Positions 17,385 to 26,446 of a stretch of 35,248 bases of DNA are shown here, piece by piece. Position 1 is the first letter of the stretch. Each line of letters starts with the position of its first letter. Location: positions 9,218 through 44,465 of the forward strand of contig NZHP01000023.1 of assembly GCA_002691465.1 (NCBI GenBank), read 5' to 3'. The notes under the pieces were generated by a model. It did not search any database, was not told the DNA's origin, and was given only the letters and a program-made list of their open reading frames with translations. Origin of the DNA: Gammaproteobacteria bacterium. Its GTDB lineage: Bacteria > Pseudomonadota > Gammaproteobacteria > Steroidobacterales > UBA11654. Both the position numbers and the translations under genes were made by a program.

Positions 17385-17411
17385 TTAGCAGTCTCAATAG
17401 AAGAGTGCTAA
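17385..17411 (-). promoter_or_regulatory. CIRCE operator (HrcA-binding site) of groESL
   Basis: On the plus strand TTAGCAGTC, a 9-base spacer and GAGTGCTAA form the CIRCE inverted repeat TTAGCACTC-N9-GAGTGCTAA with a single mismatch; read towards groES, the first half is perfect. It lies 46 bases ahead of the groES ATG and overlaps the predicted transcription start. This implies an HrcA-type repressor elsewhere in the genome. Confidence 0.9.
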
Positions 17412-17413
17412 TA

Positions 17414-17439
17414 ATAAGGATGATTTTTTAAAATTCAAG
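17414..17439 (-). promoter_or_regulatory. Sigma32-like heat-shock promoter of groESL
   Basis: On the minus strand CTTGAA (17439-17434) is followed after 14 bases by CCTTAT (17419-17414), close to the heat-shock pattern CTTGAA-N13-15-CCCCAT. Transcription would start within the CIRCE operator. The same DNA could also act as a sigma70 promoter (TTGAAT, 16 bases, TATTAT). The spacing and position are good; the -10 match is partial. Confidence 0.55.
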
Positions 17440-17484
17440 CTTGTTGGGAACTTTTTTTTCAATAATCTCGAAACTAAACAGACG

Positions 17485-19215
17485 ATGAAAATAAAACGAT
17501 CAATCTCAATTTATCTTGGGGTGCTTGCAACGGCATTTTTAATGCTCTCCTCAAACTTGTTCTCACAACAAGTTTTAAAGCCTCAAGAGGCATTTCCGAT
17601 AGACATTTTCATGCAAAACGATGTGATTCAAATCAATCATCGAATTGAAGACGGATATTACCTTTACAAAGACAAGATCAGCTACAAATCAATTCGGGAG
17701 GATATTGTTCTGACAGACTATACCCTTCCCAATGGAATTCAGTATGAAGATGAGTTCTTCGGAAAAACTGAAATTTATAGAGCTCCATTCACTGTCTATG
17801 TCGCCCTAAAAGAAGGTTCAAAGTCTTTGCCTTTAAAGCTAGAGGTCATTTCACAAGGATGTGCTGACATTGGGCTTTGCTACCCTCCTCAATCATGGAT
17901 AATCGATGTTCAGACAGGTTCCAATCTTGAAGCCGCATTTCTAACAGATGAAACAAGCATTTCAGAAGAAGTTAGACTGGGATCAATGATCACTGAATCA
18001 AATCTAATAAATGTATTCTTTGCATTCATTGGTCTTGGATTCCTGCTCGCCTTTACCCCATGTCATCTTCCAACAATCCCAATACTCTCATCAATAATCA
18101 TCGGACAAAAAGATAGCAATAGAACAAAATCCTTTGCGCTGTCTCTAACTTACGTGCTCGGGATGGCTGTCACCTACTCTGCATTTGGAACCATTACCGC
18201 TCTCGCTGGCAATCAAATGCAAGCCCTATTTGCAATGCCTGGATTCATACTATTCATGGCAATCCTTTTCATTATCCTTGGTCTAAGCATGCTTGGTTTA
18301 TTCAATATGCAGATGCCAAGTGCTCTCATGAATCGTGCAAATAACCTAATGAATAACCAAAAAGGTGGAAGCTATGCGGGCGTGTTTATAATCGGTATAT
18401 TGTCAGCATTTTTAGTTACCGCATGTGTCGCGCCGCCGTTGGTTGCAACACTCATGGTTATCGGACAAAGTGGAGATATTTTTCGTGGAATCATTGCGCT
18501 GACAGCTCTCAGTATTGGACTAGGGATTCCATTAATGGTCATAGGGCTGACTGCATCAAAATGGCTACCAACATCTGGAAAATATCTTGAAGCCATAAAG
18601 GAATTATTCGGATTTATAATGATTGGTTTAGCAGTTTGGATAATGAATCCATTTCTAAATGAAAATTATGTAAATCAGATTTACTTATTACTGGCATCCA
18701 TAGCAATTATCTATTTTGTAAAATACCTATCCGGCTCAAAATCTACTAAATACCTTGCTCAAACTTCAATAGCCGTAGTAACAATTCTGGTTATTACTAT
18801 TAATGTACTCAACAAGGATGTAAACAAAGAGATTGAACGATTCACTGATCAATTTTATAGCGTTGATAGCAGTGAGGAACTCAGAATGAAACTGGAGGAA
18901 GCTCTCAACAATGGAAAACCTACAATGGTCTACTTTACTGCTGATTGGTGCGTTTCTTGCAGAGGGCTTGAGAGAAATACTTTTAGCGATCAATCTCTTC
19001 AAGCTAAGGTTGGTAATATTCAAGCTTTAAAAGTTGATCTAACTGATAACTCAAGTGAGGACCAGTTGCTTATAAAAAATTATGCTATCTTTGGTCCGCC
19101 TACAATCCTTTTCTTTGACTCGAAGGGGAAAGAGCAAAAAAATCGAAGAAAAATTGGAGTCGTCAGCGCGGAAATTCTAAAAGAAGAAATTGATTCGCTA
19201 AAAAATAAATCATGA
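17485..19215 (+). CDS. dsbD: Thiol:disulfide interchange protein DsbD
   Basis: Inner-membrane protein that carries electrons from cytoplasmic thioredoxin to periplasmic thiol proteins. The 576 residues show all three parts: a signal peptide (about 1-28), an N-terminal periplasmic domain with the redox pair C126/C132 (GCADIGLCYPP), a multi-helix core with C193 (TPCHLP) and C314 (TACVAPP), and a C-terminal thioredoxin domain with C489/C492 (DWCVSC). The six catalytic cysteines are therefore complete. It is divergent from groES, and its TGA overlaps the ATG of the TlpA-like gene, a probable redox client. The dsbD-to-aroQ linkage is common in gammaproteobacteria, but three genes separate them here. 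Confidence 0.95.
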   Translation: MKIKRSISIYLGVLATAFLMLSSNLFSQQVLKPQEAFPIDIFMQNDVIQINHRIEDGYYLYKDKISYKSIREDIVLTDYTLPNGIQYEDEFFGKTEIYRAPFTVYVALKEGSKSLPLKLEVISQGCADIGLCYPPQSWIIDVQTGSNLEAAFLTDETSISEEVRLGSMITESNLINVFFAFIGLGFLLAFTPCHLPTIPILSSIIIGQKDSNRTKSFALSLTYVLGMAVTYSAFGTITALAGNQMQALFAMPGFILFMAILFIILGLSMLGLFNMQMPSALMNRANNLMNNQKGGSYAGVFIIGILSAFLVTACVAPPLVATLMVIGQSGDIFRGIIALTALSIGLGIPLMVIGLTASKWLPTSGKYLEAIKELFGFIMIGLAVWIMNPFLNENYVNQIYLLLASIAIIYFVKYLSGSKSTKYLAQTSIAVVTILVITINVLNKDVNKEIERFTDQFYSVDSSEELRMKLEEALNNGKPTMVYFTADWCVSCRGLERNTFSDQSLQAKVGNIQALKVDLTDNSSEDQLLIKNYAIFGPPTILFFDSKGKEQKNRRKIGVVSAEILKEEIDSLKNKS

Positions 19216-19706
19216 AGAAATTTTTTATATTTGGAGGTCTTATCGCAATTATTGCGGTTAGCGTCTTCCAATTCCAGGGATCAGAAAATAAAACAATAGT
19301 GATGTCTGATTTTTCTCTAGAAAACATGAAAGGAGAGACAATATCTATAGATGAATTCAGAGGTAGGAAAACACTCATCAATTTCTGGGCAACTTGGTGT
19401 CGGCCATGCAGAAAAGAAATGCCTATGCTAAATGGCGTTTTTCTTTCACAAAATCCAACGGATTTCAGTGTTGTTGGGATTGCCATCGATAAGCCAGAAA
19501 AAGTGATACAGTTTGTAGCAGAGTTGGGTATTGACTTCCCAATTATGGTTGGTCAGTCGGAAGCATATGACGTCATGAAAGACCTCGGGAATGAAGCATT
19601 GACACTTCCGTATACAATTCTTATTGATGAGGAAGGAAAAGTGGTATGGTCAAAGAATACAGAATTAAAGCATAGCGATATGGATGAAGTACTGGGCATT
19701 CAATGA
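19212..19706 (+). CDS. TlpA/ResA-like periplasmic thioredoxin
   Basis: A 164-residue membrane-anchored thioredoxin-fold protein of the TlpA/ResA/AhpC-TSA type. One N-terminal hydrophobic segment (about 4-20) would export it and act as anchor or signal. The active site is FWATWCRPCRKEMP with C63 and C66; the cis-proline region is LPYTILID. It overlaps dsbD by 4 bases (ATGA), so DsbD is its likely electron donor. Possible targets are cytochrome c apoproteins or other periplasmic disulfides; none is visible nearby. The reductase gene downstream overlaps its stop. Confidence 0.9.
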   Translation: MKKFFIFGGLIAIIAVSVFQFQGSENKTIVMSDFSLENMKGETISIDEFRGRKTLINFWATWCRPCRKEMPMLNGVFLSQNPTDFSVVGIAIDKPEKVIQFVAELGIDFPIMVGQSEAYDVMKDLGNEALTLPYTILIDEEGKVVWSKNTELKHSDMDEVLGIQ

Positions 19707-20698
19707 GCTATCTCGCACTCAAACTCACTCAATATGGTCCTCCGGAAACTTCACTGCAACTGGTTGAATGTCAGGAAGAAATCCCAAGCTCGGAAGAAGC
19801 AGTCATTCATGTCGATGCTGTTGGAATGCATATTGCTGATAGTCTTACTGCTAGAGGAACTGAAAAACTTAAAGAGGTTCCATGCATACCAGGCTTTGAA
19901 GGCGTTGGTACAGTTAAAAAGCTAGGGTCAAAAGCAAAAAGATTGAAGGAGGGAGACAAAGTCTTATTACCAATGGGAACTGGTGCTATGACGCAACAAA
20001 TCAAGCTCCCCACTTCCTCATTGACGAGAGTTCCTGAGCCATATGCTCCTGATGAACAACTGGCACTAATCACAGTAAATGGGTTCACTGCATACTTTCT
20101 ATTGAGAGACTATATGAAACTCAATCAAGACGACTGGATTATTCAGAATGCTGCAAACTCAAATGTGGGCAGATACCTAATAGCGCTTGCGAAAGAGGAA
20201 GGAATCAAGACCCTAAATATTGTAAGGAGAGAGTCGCTTTTTTCTGAGCTTATTGCATTGGGTGCCACTGAGGTCATTCTAGATAGTGAGCATGAAGAAG
20301 AGAAAATGTTAGAGAATATTTTATCTAAGAATATAAAGCTTGGAATAGATGCTGTAGCTGGGCCAGCCACAGAGAGGCTAGCAAAATCAATTGCCAATGG
20401 AGGATTGATTATAAATTATGGAACTGTCACCAAAGAGATGTGTCAGATCAGTTTTTGGTCATTATTCAGAAAAAAAATAACGCTCAAGGGAATGTCGACA
20501 CTGAGTGGTTTTGAGACAAGAACTGAAGCAAGAGTCAAGGAGATACATAAAAACTTAGCCCTAATGGCAAATCAAAGCTTACTCCAGACTAAAATAGCTG
20601 CCACCTATGGACTTAAAGACTACCTCAAAGCATATAATCATATTGATAGAACTGGAACAGAGAGAGATGGTAAGGTAGTTCTTCTTCCAAACAATTAA
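19703..20698 (+). CDS. Medium-chain dehydrogenase/reductase, MECR/quinone-oxidoreductase-like
   Basis: A 331-residue zinc-free MDR-superfamily enzyme. The N-terminal GroES-like domain contains IPGFEGVGTVKKLG; the nucleotide loop QNAANSNVGR at 148-157 followed by LNIVRR is the pattern of NADPH-dependent 2-enoyl-thioester reductases (MECR/Etr1) rather than of generic quinone reductases. The expected tyrosine-containing substrate motif near residue 45 is not obvious, so the substrate stays open. The zinc-binding residues of alcohol dehydrogenases are absent. It overlaps the TlpA-like gene by 4 bases and precedes the symporter by 11 bases. Confidence 0.8.
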   Translation: MSYLALKLTQYGPPETSLQLVECQEEIPSSEEAVIHVDAVGMHIADSLTARGTEKLKEVPCIPGFEGVGTVKKLGSKAKRLKEGDKVLLPMGTGAMTQQIKLPTSSLTRVPEPYAPDEQLALITVNGFTAYFLLRDYMKLNQDDWIIQNAANSNVGRYLIALAKEEGIKTLNIVRRESLFSELIALGATEVILDSEHEEEKMLENILSKNIKLGIDAVAGPATERLAKSIANGGLIINYGTVTKEMCQISFWSLFRKKITLKGMSTLSGFETRTEARVKEIHKNLALMANQSLLQTKIAATYGLKDYLKAYNHIDRTGTERDGKVVLLPNN

Positions 20699-20709
20699 GG
20701 GGGATACAA

Positions 20710-22101
20710 TTGGCAAATCAAGAAACCATCATTACCGTGGTTATCTATAATCTTTTGCTGATAGCTATCGGTTTCTTAGCGAAGCAAAGAAATAAGACCA
20801 AAGACGACTTTTATCTAGGCAACAGAGGCTTGGGCGCTTTTGTTGCTGCTTTAAGTGCCTCCGCCAGTTCGTCCTCAGCATGGACATTATTGGGTGTTAG
20901 TGGTTTGGCTTACTCTATAGGCCTAGGTGCCGTTTGGATCTTGCCGGGCGTAATGATTGGATATTATGTTAGCTGGACATGGGTCGCCCCTAAACTGATG
21001 GAGCTCAGCAAAAAAACAGGGGCTGTTAGCTTGCCTCAATTGCTATTCCATGATTTCGAAGATAAAGATAAGCAATTACTGATGAAAGTAAGCACAGTCA
21101 TTATAACTGCTACATTGATAGTTTATGTCGCGGCACAGTTTCAAGCAGCTGGAACAACATTGGCAAATATTTTAGGGATAACACAAACTGCAAGCGTCAT
21201 TTTAGGAGCAATGGTTATATTAACTTATACCTTTATTGGAGGTTTCTGGGCAGTTTCTCTTACGGACTCCATACAAGCAGTTCTGATGTTTTGCATAGCT
21301 ATATTCCTTCCATTGCTTCTGCTTCAGGCAGCAGGTGGTTTTTCTGGAGTGAATACTGCATTGGAAGTAATTGGCACTGCAGAAGATAAAAGTCTTACTG
21401 GCATCTATACAGGGATGCTTGGTATTGGTTTTATTATCGGCAATATCAGCATAGGTTTTGGCTACCCTGGCCAACCCTTCGTGGTAAACAGATTTATGGC
21501 AGCTAAAGATATAAATACGATCAAAAGAGGCAAATATATTGCAATGTTTTGGGCATTGATAATTTTCTCTGGCATGATTTTGCTCGGATTAACAGCAAAG
21601 GTAATGTATACGACAGTGTCTGACCCCGAGACAGTACTTTTCTTTGTTAGCGAAAGTTTGTTTGGACCAGTATTTGCTGGAATTATTACTGCTGCTGTAT
21701 TGTCTGCCATTATGTCGACAGCAGATAGTCAATTACTTACAGTTGCAACATCTGTTAATAACGATTGGAACAATGGAAAAAATAAAAGCTTAAGAAGTGC
21801 AAGATTAGCAATCATAATGGTTGTCATTACTGCAGCAATATTTTCTTTGTTTGCGCCGGATACTATTTTTGATCGAGTAGTATTTGCATGGACAGCACTT
21901 GGTGCTGCTTTTGTACCAATGGTTTTATCAAAAGTTTTCGGATGGAGATTCTCAGGAAGAGCAGCATTGATCTCAATTTTATGTGGATTCATTTTGACCA
22001 TTGTTTTCCATTATCTTCCAAATACACCAGGAGATATTCTAGAAAGATTAGTCCCAATGGCAACGGGCTTGCTGACATTATTTATCTCTAAAAACAGATA
22101 A
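20710..22101 (+). CDS. Sodium:solute symporter, PutP-like (SSS family)
   Basis: A 463-residue inner-membrane transporter with about 13 hydrophobic segments, using the Na+ gradient. It has the SSS family hallmarks DDFYLGNRGLGAFVAALS near residues 33-50, YTFIGGFWAVSLTDSIQAVLM, and ILSAIMSTADSQLL-type residues around 335-350. The overall pattern is closest to proline permease PutP, but substrates vary within the family. The start is a TTG at 20710 backed by a strong AAGGGGG six bases upstream; no ATG fits, because the first helix begins at once. It sits between the redox genes and aroQ, interrupting a usually contiguous block. Confidence 0.87.
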   Translation: MANQETIITVVIYNLLLIAIGFLAKQRNKTKDDFYLGNRGLGAFVAALSASASSSSAWTLLGVSGLAYSIGLGAVWILPGVMIGYYVSWTWVAPKLMELSKKTGAVSLPQLLFHDFEDKDKQLLMKVSTVIITATLIVYVAAQFQAAGTTLANILGITQTASVILGAMVILTYTFIGGFWAVSLTDSIQAVLMFCIAIFLPLLLLQAAGGFSGVNTALEVIGTAEDKSLTGIYTGMLGIGFIIGNISIGFGYPGQPFVVNRFMAAKDINTIKRGKYIAMFWALIIFSGMILLGLTAKVMYTTVSDPETVLFFVSESLFGPVFAGIITAAVLSAIMSTADSQLLTVATSVNNDWNNGKNKSLRSARLAIIMVVITAAIFSLFAPDTIFDRVVFAWTALGAAFVPMVLSKVFGWRFSGRAALISILCGFILTIVFHYLPNTPGDILERLVPMATGLLTLFISKNR

Positions 22102-22133
22102 TATTTCAATAATATGGTTTTATTTTCGGTTAT

Positions 22134-22168
22134 TATGTTGTTATATGTTGTTATTATGTAGATATAAT
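22134..22168 (+). promoter_or_regulatory. Tandem 10-base repeat and TATAAT box before aroQ-accB-accC
   Basis: TATGTTGTTA occurs twice in direct tandem (22134-22143 and 22144-22153), followed after one base by a partial copy (TATGTAG). A perfect -10 hexamer TATAAT lies at 22163-22168, with weak -35 choices TTATAT (22141, spacing 16) or TTGTTA (22138, spacing 19). Transcription would begin near 22175, only about 8 bases before the aroQ ATG. The spacing of one helical turn between copies suggests a regulator site, but this is unproven. Confidence 0.55.
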
Positions 22169-22182
22169 CGTTTAATGTGAAT

Positions 22183-22620
22183 ATGAGTAATATACTTTTA
22201 ATAAATGGTCCTAATTTGAATCTTCTTGGTAATAGAGAGCCAGATATCTATGGATCAAAAAGTCTTGATGATATAGAAAAAGAACTATACATCATTGCTG
22301 ACGAGATGGGTCATAAGCTAAATGCCTTCCAGAGTAATTCAGAAAGTGAAATAGTCGAATGGATTCATAGCAAAGCAGATGATGCACAATTTCTAATTAT
22401 TAACCCAGGTGCATTCACACACACAAGTATCTCTATCAGAGATGCAATTTTAGGAACAAATATCTCTTTCATTGAAATTCATATAAGCAATATTTTCTCT
22501 AGGGAAGAATTTAGAAAAGAATCATATTTTTCTGACATAGCTGAAGGCGTGATCTCTGGGCTTGGATTTCAAGGATACGAACTTGCATTAAGAGCTGCCT
22601 TGGAGATGCTTAAGAAATAA
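22183..22620 (+). CDS. aroQ: Type II 3-dehydroquinate dehydratase
   Basis: Converts 3-dehydroquinate to 3-dehydroshikimate in aromatic amino-acid synthesis. The ATG at 22183 gives 145 residues, the normal size; a GTG at 22177 is possible. [21 protein letters not shown] holds the active-site arginine R18 and tyrosine Y23; [16 protein letters not shown] and FIEIHISN complete the active site. There is almost no leader after the predicted promoter and no clear Shine-Dalgarno, so translation may be near-leaderless. accB starts 2 bases after its stop; aroQ-accB-accC is a conserved order in gammaproteobacteria. Confidence 0.95.
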   Translation: MSNILLINGPNLNLLGNREPDIYGSKSLDDIEKELYIIADEMGHKLNAFQSNSESEIVEWIHSKADDAQFLIINPGAFTHTSISIRDAILGTNISFIEIHISNIFSREEFRKESYFSDIAEGVISGLGFQGYELALRAALEMLKK

Positions 22621-22622
22621 AT

Positions 22623-23072
22623 ATGGATCTGAGAAAAGTAAAAAAACTTATCGAGCTTCTTGAAGAGTCTGGCTTATCTGAAATAGAGATTACCGAGGGT
22701 GATGATAAAGTCAGAATTACAAAAAGCAGTAGAGAAAAAAAAGAATTAAATGTTGTTCATACTTCCGATGAGGCTGAAGCAAAAGTAATAACTAATCCAA
22801 CTGAGAAAATAAAGCCAAGAAATAACAATAATTTTCATGAAGTCAAAGCTCCAATGATAGGAACATTCTATCAATCGTCAGAACCTGATGCTGAAGCCTT
22901 TGTAAAAGTTGGTGATCCCATTAGTGAAGGGGATACTCTCTGCATTATTGAAGCAATGAAGATGATGAATAAAATTGAATCGGATATATCAGGAACAATA
23001 GAAAGAGTTCTAGTTCAAAATGGAGACCCTGTAGAATTTGATCAGGTTCTTTTTTTAGTCAGCAAAAATTAG
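22623..23072 (+). CDS. accB: Biotin carboxyl carrier protein of acetyl-CoA carboxylase
   Basis: Carries the carboxylated biotin of acetyl-CoA carboxylase, the first committed step of fatty-acid synthesis. The protein has 149 residues. The biotinylated lysine is K113 in EAMKMMNKIE; PMIGTFYQSSEPDAEAFVKVG starts the biotinyl domain with the thumb region typical of bacterial BCCP. The N-terminal 40 residues form the DLRKVKKLIELLEESGLSEIE helix, and a charged linker joins the parts. It lies between aroQ and accC. Confidence 0.98.
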   Translation: MDLRKVKKLIELLEESGLSEIEITEGDDKVRITKSSREKKELNVVHTSDEAEAKVITNPTEKIKPRNNNNFHEVKAPMIGTFYQSSEPDAEAFVKVGDPISEGDTLCIIEAMKMMNKIESDISGTIERVLVQNGDPVEFDQVLFLVSKN

Positions 23073-23075
23073 TCG

Positions 23076-24416
23076 ATGCTAGACAAAATCCTAATTGCAA
23101 ATAGGGGTGAGGTTGCACTTAGAATTCAAAGGGCATGCAGAGAATTAGGTATTAAAACGGTAGCAGTTCACTCGACTGCAGACGAGAATCAAAAACATGT
23201 TTTCCTGGCAGATGAATCGGTATGTATAGGGCCCCCAGAATCACTAAAAAGCTATCTAAATATTCCTTCAATAATTAGCGCAGCTGAGGTCACAGATTCG
23301 ATGGCTATTCATCCTGGTTATGGCTTCTTGGCAGAGAATGGCGATTTTGCTGAGCAAGTTGAACAAAGTGGTTATATTTTTATAGGTCCAAAATCTGCAA
23401 CCATAAACCTAATGGGGAATAAAATCAGTGCAAAAGAGATTGTAGGCGAGGTAGGAATACAATGTATTCCAGGTTCTGATGGGGAATTAGATGATGATAT
23501 TGAAAAAGTTCATAAGCTCGCTGATGAGATTGGTTATCCAGTATTGATTAAAGCTGCTTCTGGTGGTGGTGGCAAAGGAATGAGGGTCGCTCATACAAAA
23601 GGGGCTCTGCAGCACACGATTGATCTCACAAAAACAGAATCGAAAGCAGCATTTGGTGATGATACGATCTTTATGGAGAAGTTACTGGAAGAACCAAGGC
23701 ATATAGAATTTCAAGTAATCGCAGATCATCATGGCAATGCAGTATGCTTAGGAGATAGAGATTGCTCTATGCAACGAAATCATCAAAAAATCATAGAAGA
23801 AGCGCCTGCACCAAAAATTCCTAAGAAATTAAGAGAAGAGATGTTTAAAAAATGCATCGATTTTTGCAAACACATCGATTATCGAGGAGCTGGAACACTT
23901 GAGTTTCTATTTGAAAATGATGAATTTTATTTCATTGAAATGAATACCAGGCTTCAAGTTGAACATCCGGTAACCGAAATGATAACTGGCATTGATATCG
24001 TAAAAGAACAAATTAAAATTGCCATGGGATTACCTCTATCTATTAAACAAGAGGATATTGTAGAAAAAGGTCATGCGATTGAATGCAGAATCAATGCTGA
24101 GGATCCAAAAACATTTATGCCATCTCCTGGAATGATAGACTTATGGCACCCTCCAGGTGGTCCTGGAATCAGGGTGGACAGTCATGTTTATACTGGCTAT
24201 GAAATACCGCCTTACTATGATTCTATGATTGCAAAAGTCATTGCATTCGCAAATTCAAGAGAGTCTGCGATTACCAGAATGGGGGTTGCACTTTCTGAAA
24301 TGATCATCGAAGGGATTAAAACAAATAGAGATTTACAAATAGAGATCATGCAACACAATGCCTTTAAAGAAGGCGGCACAAATATTCATTATCTAGAAAA
24401 AAGATTGGGTCTTTAG
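23076..24416 (+). CDS. accC: Biotin carboxylase of acetyl-CoA carboxylase
   Basis: ATP-dependent carboxylation of biotin on AccB using bicarbonate. At 446 residues it is the standard size and fold: N-terminal [35 protein letters not shown], the ATP-grasp glycine loop [12 protein letters not shown], and the catalytic [14 protein letters not shown]. It starts 3 bases after accB. In relatives prmA (ribosomal L11 methyltransferase) follows accC; here a gap of about 115 bases without a readable gene leads to fis. Confidence 0.98.
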   Translation: MLDKILIANRGEVALRIQRACRELGIKTVAVHSTADENQKHVFLADESVCIGPPESLKSYLNIPSIISAAEVTDSMAIHPGYGFLAENGDFAEQVEQSGYIFIGPKSATINLMGNKISAKEIVGEVGIQCIPGSDGELDDDIEKVHKLADEIGYPVLIKAASGGGGKGMRVAHTKGALQHTIDLTKTESKAAFGDDTIFMEKLLEEPRHIEFQVIADHHGNAVCLGDRDCSMQRNHQKIIEEAPAPKIPKKLREEMFKKCIDFCKHIDYRGAGTLEFLFENDEFYFIEMNTRLQVEHPVTEMITGIDIVKEQIKIAMGLPLSIKQEDIVEKGHAIECRINAEDPKTFMPSPGMIDLWHPPGGPGIRVDSHVYTGYEIPPYYDSMIAKVIAFANSRESAITRMGVALSEMIIEGIKTNRDLQIEIMQHNAFKEGGTNIHYLEKRLGL

Positions 24417-24534
24417 GTCACTTATCACTCATTTTTTATTTTACAGCATGTTATAGTTATATCTTCTGGATTCTCTAGAAATTAGGGCAACCAATTTAAA
24501 AATAAGCATTTGATTGCAAGGAAAACTATTCTTG

Positions 24535-24798
24535 GTGAAAAAGAAAAATAATAAAAAAAATCAGAAGCTAAATGGTTCCTTAAGTCACTCCGCAGAAACA
24601 GCATTAAAGAAATATTTCAAAACTCTAAATGGACATAAGCCAAATGATCTTTATCAATTAGTTTTGAAAGAAATTGAAAGACCTTTGATGAAAGAAGTCA
24701 TGAAACATACAGATAATAATCAAAGTGAGGCTTCAAAAGTTCTTGGAATAAATAGATCTACACTCAGAAAAAAACTGAAGCAATATAAGCTCATCTAG
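24535..24798 (+). CDS. fis: Fis-family DNA-binding protein
   Basis: Nucleoid-associated factor for inversion. About 87 residues with a basic N-terminus, a central dimerisation part and a C-terminal helix-turn-helix SEASKVLGINRSTLRKKLKQY. E. coli Fis has 98 residues. The start is uncertain: GTG at 24535 or TTG at 24532, with AAGGA at 24518-24522 giving 12 or 9 bases of spacing; the TTG at 24514 would place the Shine-Dalgarno inside the gene. It is followed by purH after 11 bases, an arrangement also seen in Pseudomonas. The usual dusB partner is absent. Confidence 0.9.
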   Translation: MKKKNNKKNQKLNGSLSHSAETALKKYFKTLNGHKPNDLYQLVLKEIERPLMKEVMKHTDNNQSEASKVLGINRSTLRKKLKQYKLI

Positions 24799-24809
24799 GA
24801 ACCAAACCA

Positions 24810-26444
24810 ATGACAGGGGATGGAAGATTAATCATAAAGAATGCCCTAATCAGTGTTTCTGATAAAACCGGATTAGAGAAACTTGTTACTTGTTTAGATG
24901 AAAATAAGGTTTCTATCTTCTCAACAGGTGGTACTGCTAAGTTTATTGAATCACTTGGAATAAATGTCACAAAAGTCTCAGAAATCACAAACTTCCCTGA
25001 AATCATGGATGGCCGAGTAAAAACGCTTAACCCATTAATCTATGGAGGCATATTAAATAGAATTGGTATTGATGATGATATTCAAAAAGAGCATGGGATG
25101 ATCAATTTAGATCTTATGGTCATCAATCTCTATCCATTTGAAGAAACCATTTCAGGAAATAATGTCGATGAAGTAGATGCCATTGAAAATATTGATATTG
25201 GCGGACCAAGCATGATTAGAGCGGCAGCGAAGAATTTTTATAATAAGGCTGTTTTGACTGATCCTGAAGATTACGAATGGTTCATCAATGTTCTTAATGA
25301 CGATAATTGCTCAGTTTCAGAGACAGATAGAAGAGAATTAGCTTTAAAAGCATTTAGTAAAACAGCGATGTATGATTCAGCTATCCATAATTACTTTTCT
25401 CAAAAAGATGATATAAGAGAGCGGAAAAAAACAATCAATCTGGAAACACTAGATCAAGCTCTTGAAATGCCAAATGAGATACCGCTTGGTTTAAAAAAAA
25501 TCTCCGATCTAAGATACGGGGAAAATCCCCATCAGCAAGCCGGCTTATATATTACCCATAAACAAGAAGGTAGTTTAGCAAATGCCAAAATAATTCAAGG
25601 AAAAGAACTCTCATACAACAACTTTCTTGATGCGAATACTGCCATGAAATGCGTTATGGAATTTGATGATCCAGCTTGTGTCATTGTGAAACATGTCAAT
25701 CCATGTGGTGTTGCTACTGGAAGGGATCTAAATCATGCATATCATAGATCATTTCAAACCGATCCAGAATCAGCATTTGGAGGAGTAATAGCCTTTAATC
25801 GCTCTGTGGATAATGATCTCGCTAAAAATATAATAAAAAATCAATTTGTGGAAGTTTTGATCGCTCCAGATTTCACAGAAGATGCTCTTGATGCCTTAAA
25901 AGAAAAAAAGAATATAAGAGTAATATCCAAGAAGTTTGTGAAGAAGAAGTCCAATAGGTCTGATAGCGAAGATTTCGCGATCCAAGTAATTGATGGTGGG
26001 TTCTTAGTTCAAGAGGATGATTATCAAATCATGGACAAAGCTGACAGTCTTGGTTTTGAAGTTTCTACAGATAGAGTGCCAACGGAAGAGCAGTTTTCTG
26101 ATTTAATTTTTGCATGGAAAGTCTGCAAATATATAAAATCCAATGCAATTATCTTTGCAAAAAACCAACAGACCATAGGAATAGGTGCGGGGCAAATGAG
26201 TCGTGTGAACAGCGCCAAGATTGCTGCCTTAAAAGCAGCAGCCGCTAACCTAGAAACAAAAGGCTCTGTTATGGCCTCTGATGGTTTCTTTCCCTTTAGT
26301 GATAGCATTGAAATGGCCTCCAATAATGGAATTTCATGCATCATTCAGCCAGGCGGTTCAATTAAGGATAATGAGGTCATCGAGGAAGCAAACAAACAAA
26401 ATATTGCAATGGTTCTCACTCATATGAGGCATTTTAGGCATTAG
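24810..26444 (+). CDS. purH: Bifunctional AICAR formyltransferase/IMP cyclohydrolase
   Basis: Catalyses the last two steps of IMP synthesis. At 544 residues it is slightly longer than E. coli PurH (529). The N-terminal IMP cyclohydrolase (MGS-like) domain begins with ALISVSDKTGLEKL; the formyltransferase domain has LRYGENPHQQAG and KHVNPCGVATG, whose histidine and asparagine are catalytic. The C-terminal FFPFSDSIEMA and QPGGSIKDNEVI are conserved. A TAGGA sequence overlapping the fis stop serves as ribosome site. purD follows after 2 bases. Confidence 0.98.
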   Translation: MTGDGRLIIKNALISVSDKTGLEKLVTCLDENKVSIFSTGGTAKFIESLGINVTKVSEITNFPEIMDGRVKTLNPLIYGGILNRIGIDDDIQKEHGMINLDLMVINLYPFEETISGNNVDEVDAIENIDIGGPSMIRAAAKNFYNKAVLTDPEDYEWFINVLNDDNCSVSETDRRELALKAFSKTAMYDSAIHNYFSQKDDIRERKKTINLETLDQALEMPNEIPLGLKKISDLRYGENPHQQAGLYITHKQEGSLANAKIIQGKELSYNNFLDANTAMKCVMEFDDPACVIVKHVNPCGVATGRDLNHAYHRSFQTDPESAFGGVIAFNRSVDNDLAKNIIKNQFVEVLIAPDFTEDALDALKEKKNIRVISKKFVKKKSNRSDSEDFAIQVIDGGFLVQEDDYQIMDKADSLGFEVSTDRVPTEEQFSDLIFAWKVCKYIKSNAIIFAKNQQTIGIGAGQMSRVNSAKIAALKAAAANLETKGSVMASDGFFPFSDSIEMASNNGISCIIQPGGSIKDNEVIEEANKQNIAMVLTHMRHFRH

Positions 26445-26446
26445 TC

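Noticed and set aside
24417-24534. A remnant of prmA or dusB between accC and fis
   Set aside because: The gap is only about 118 bases, AT-rich, and contains no frame resembling either protein.
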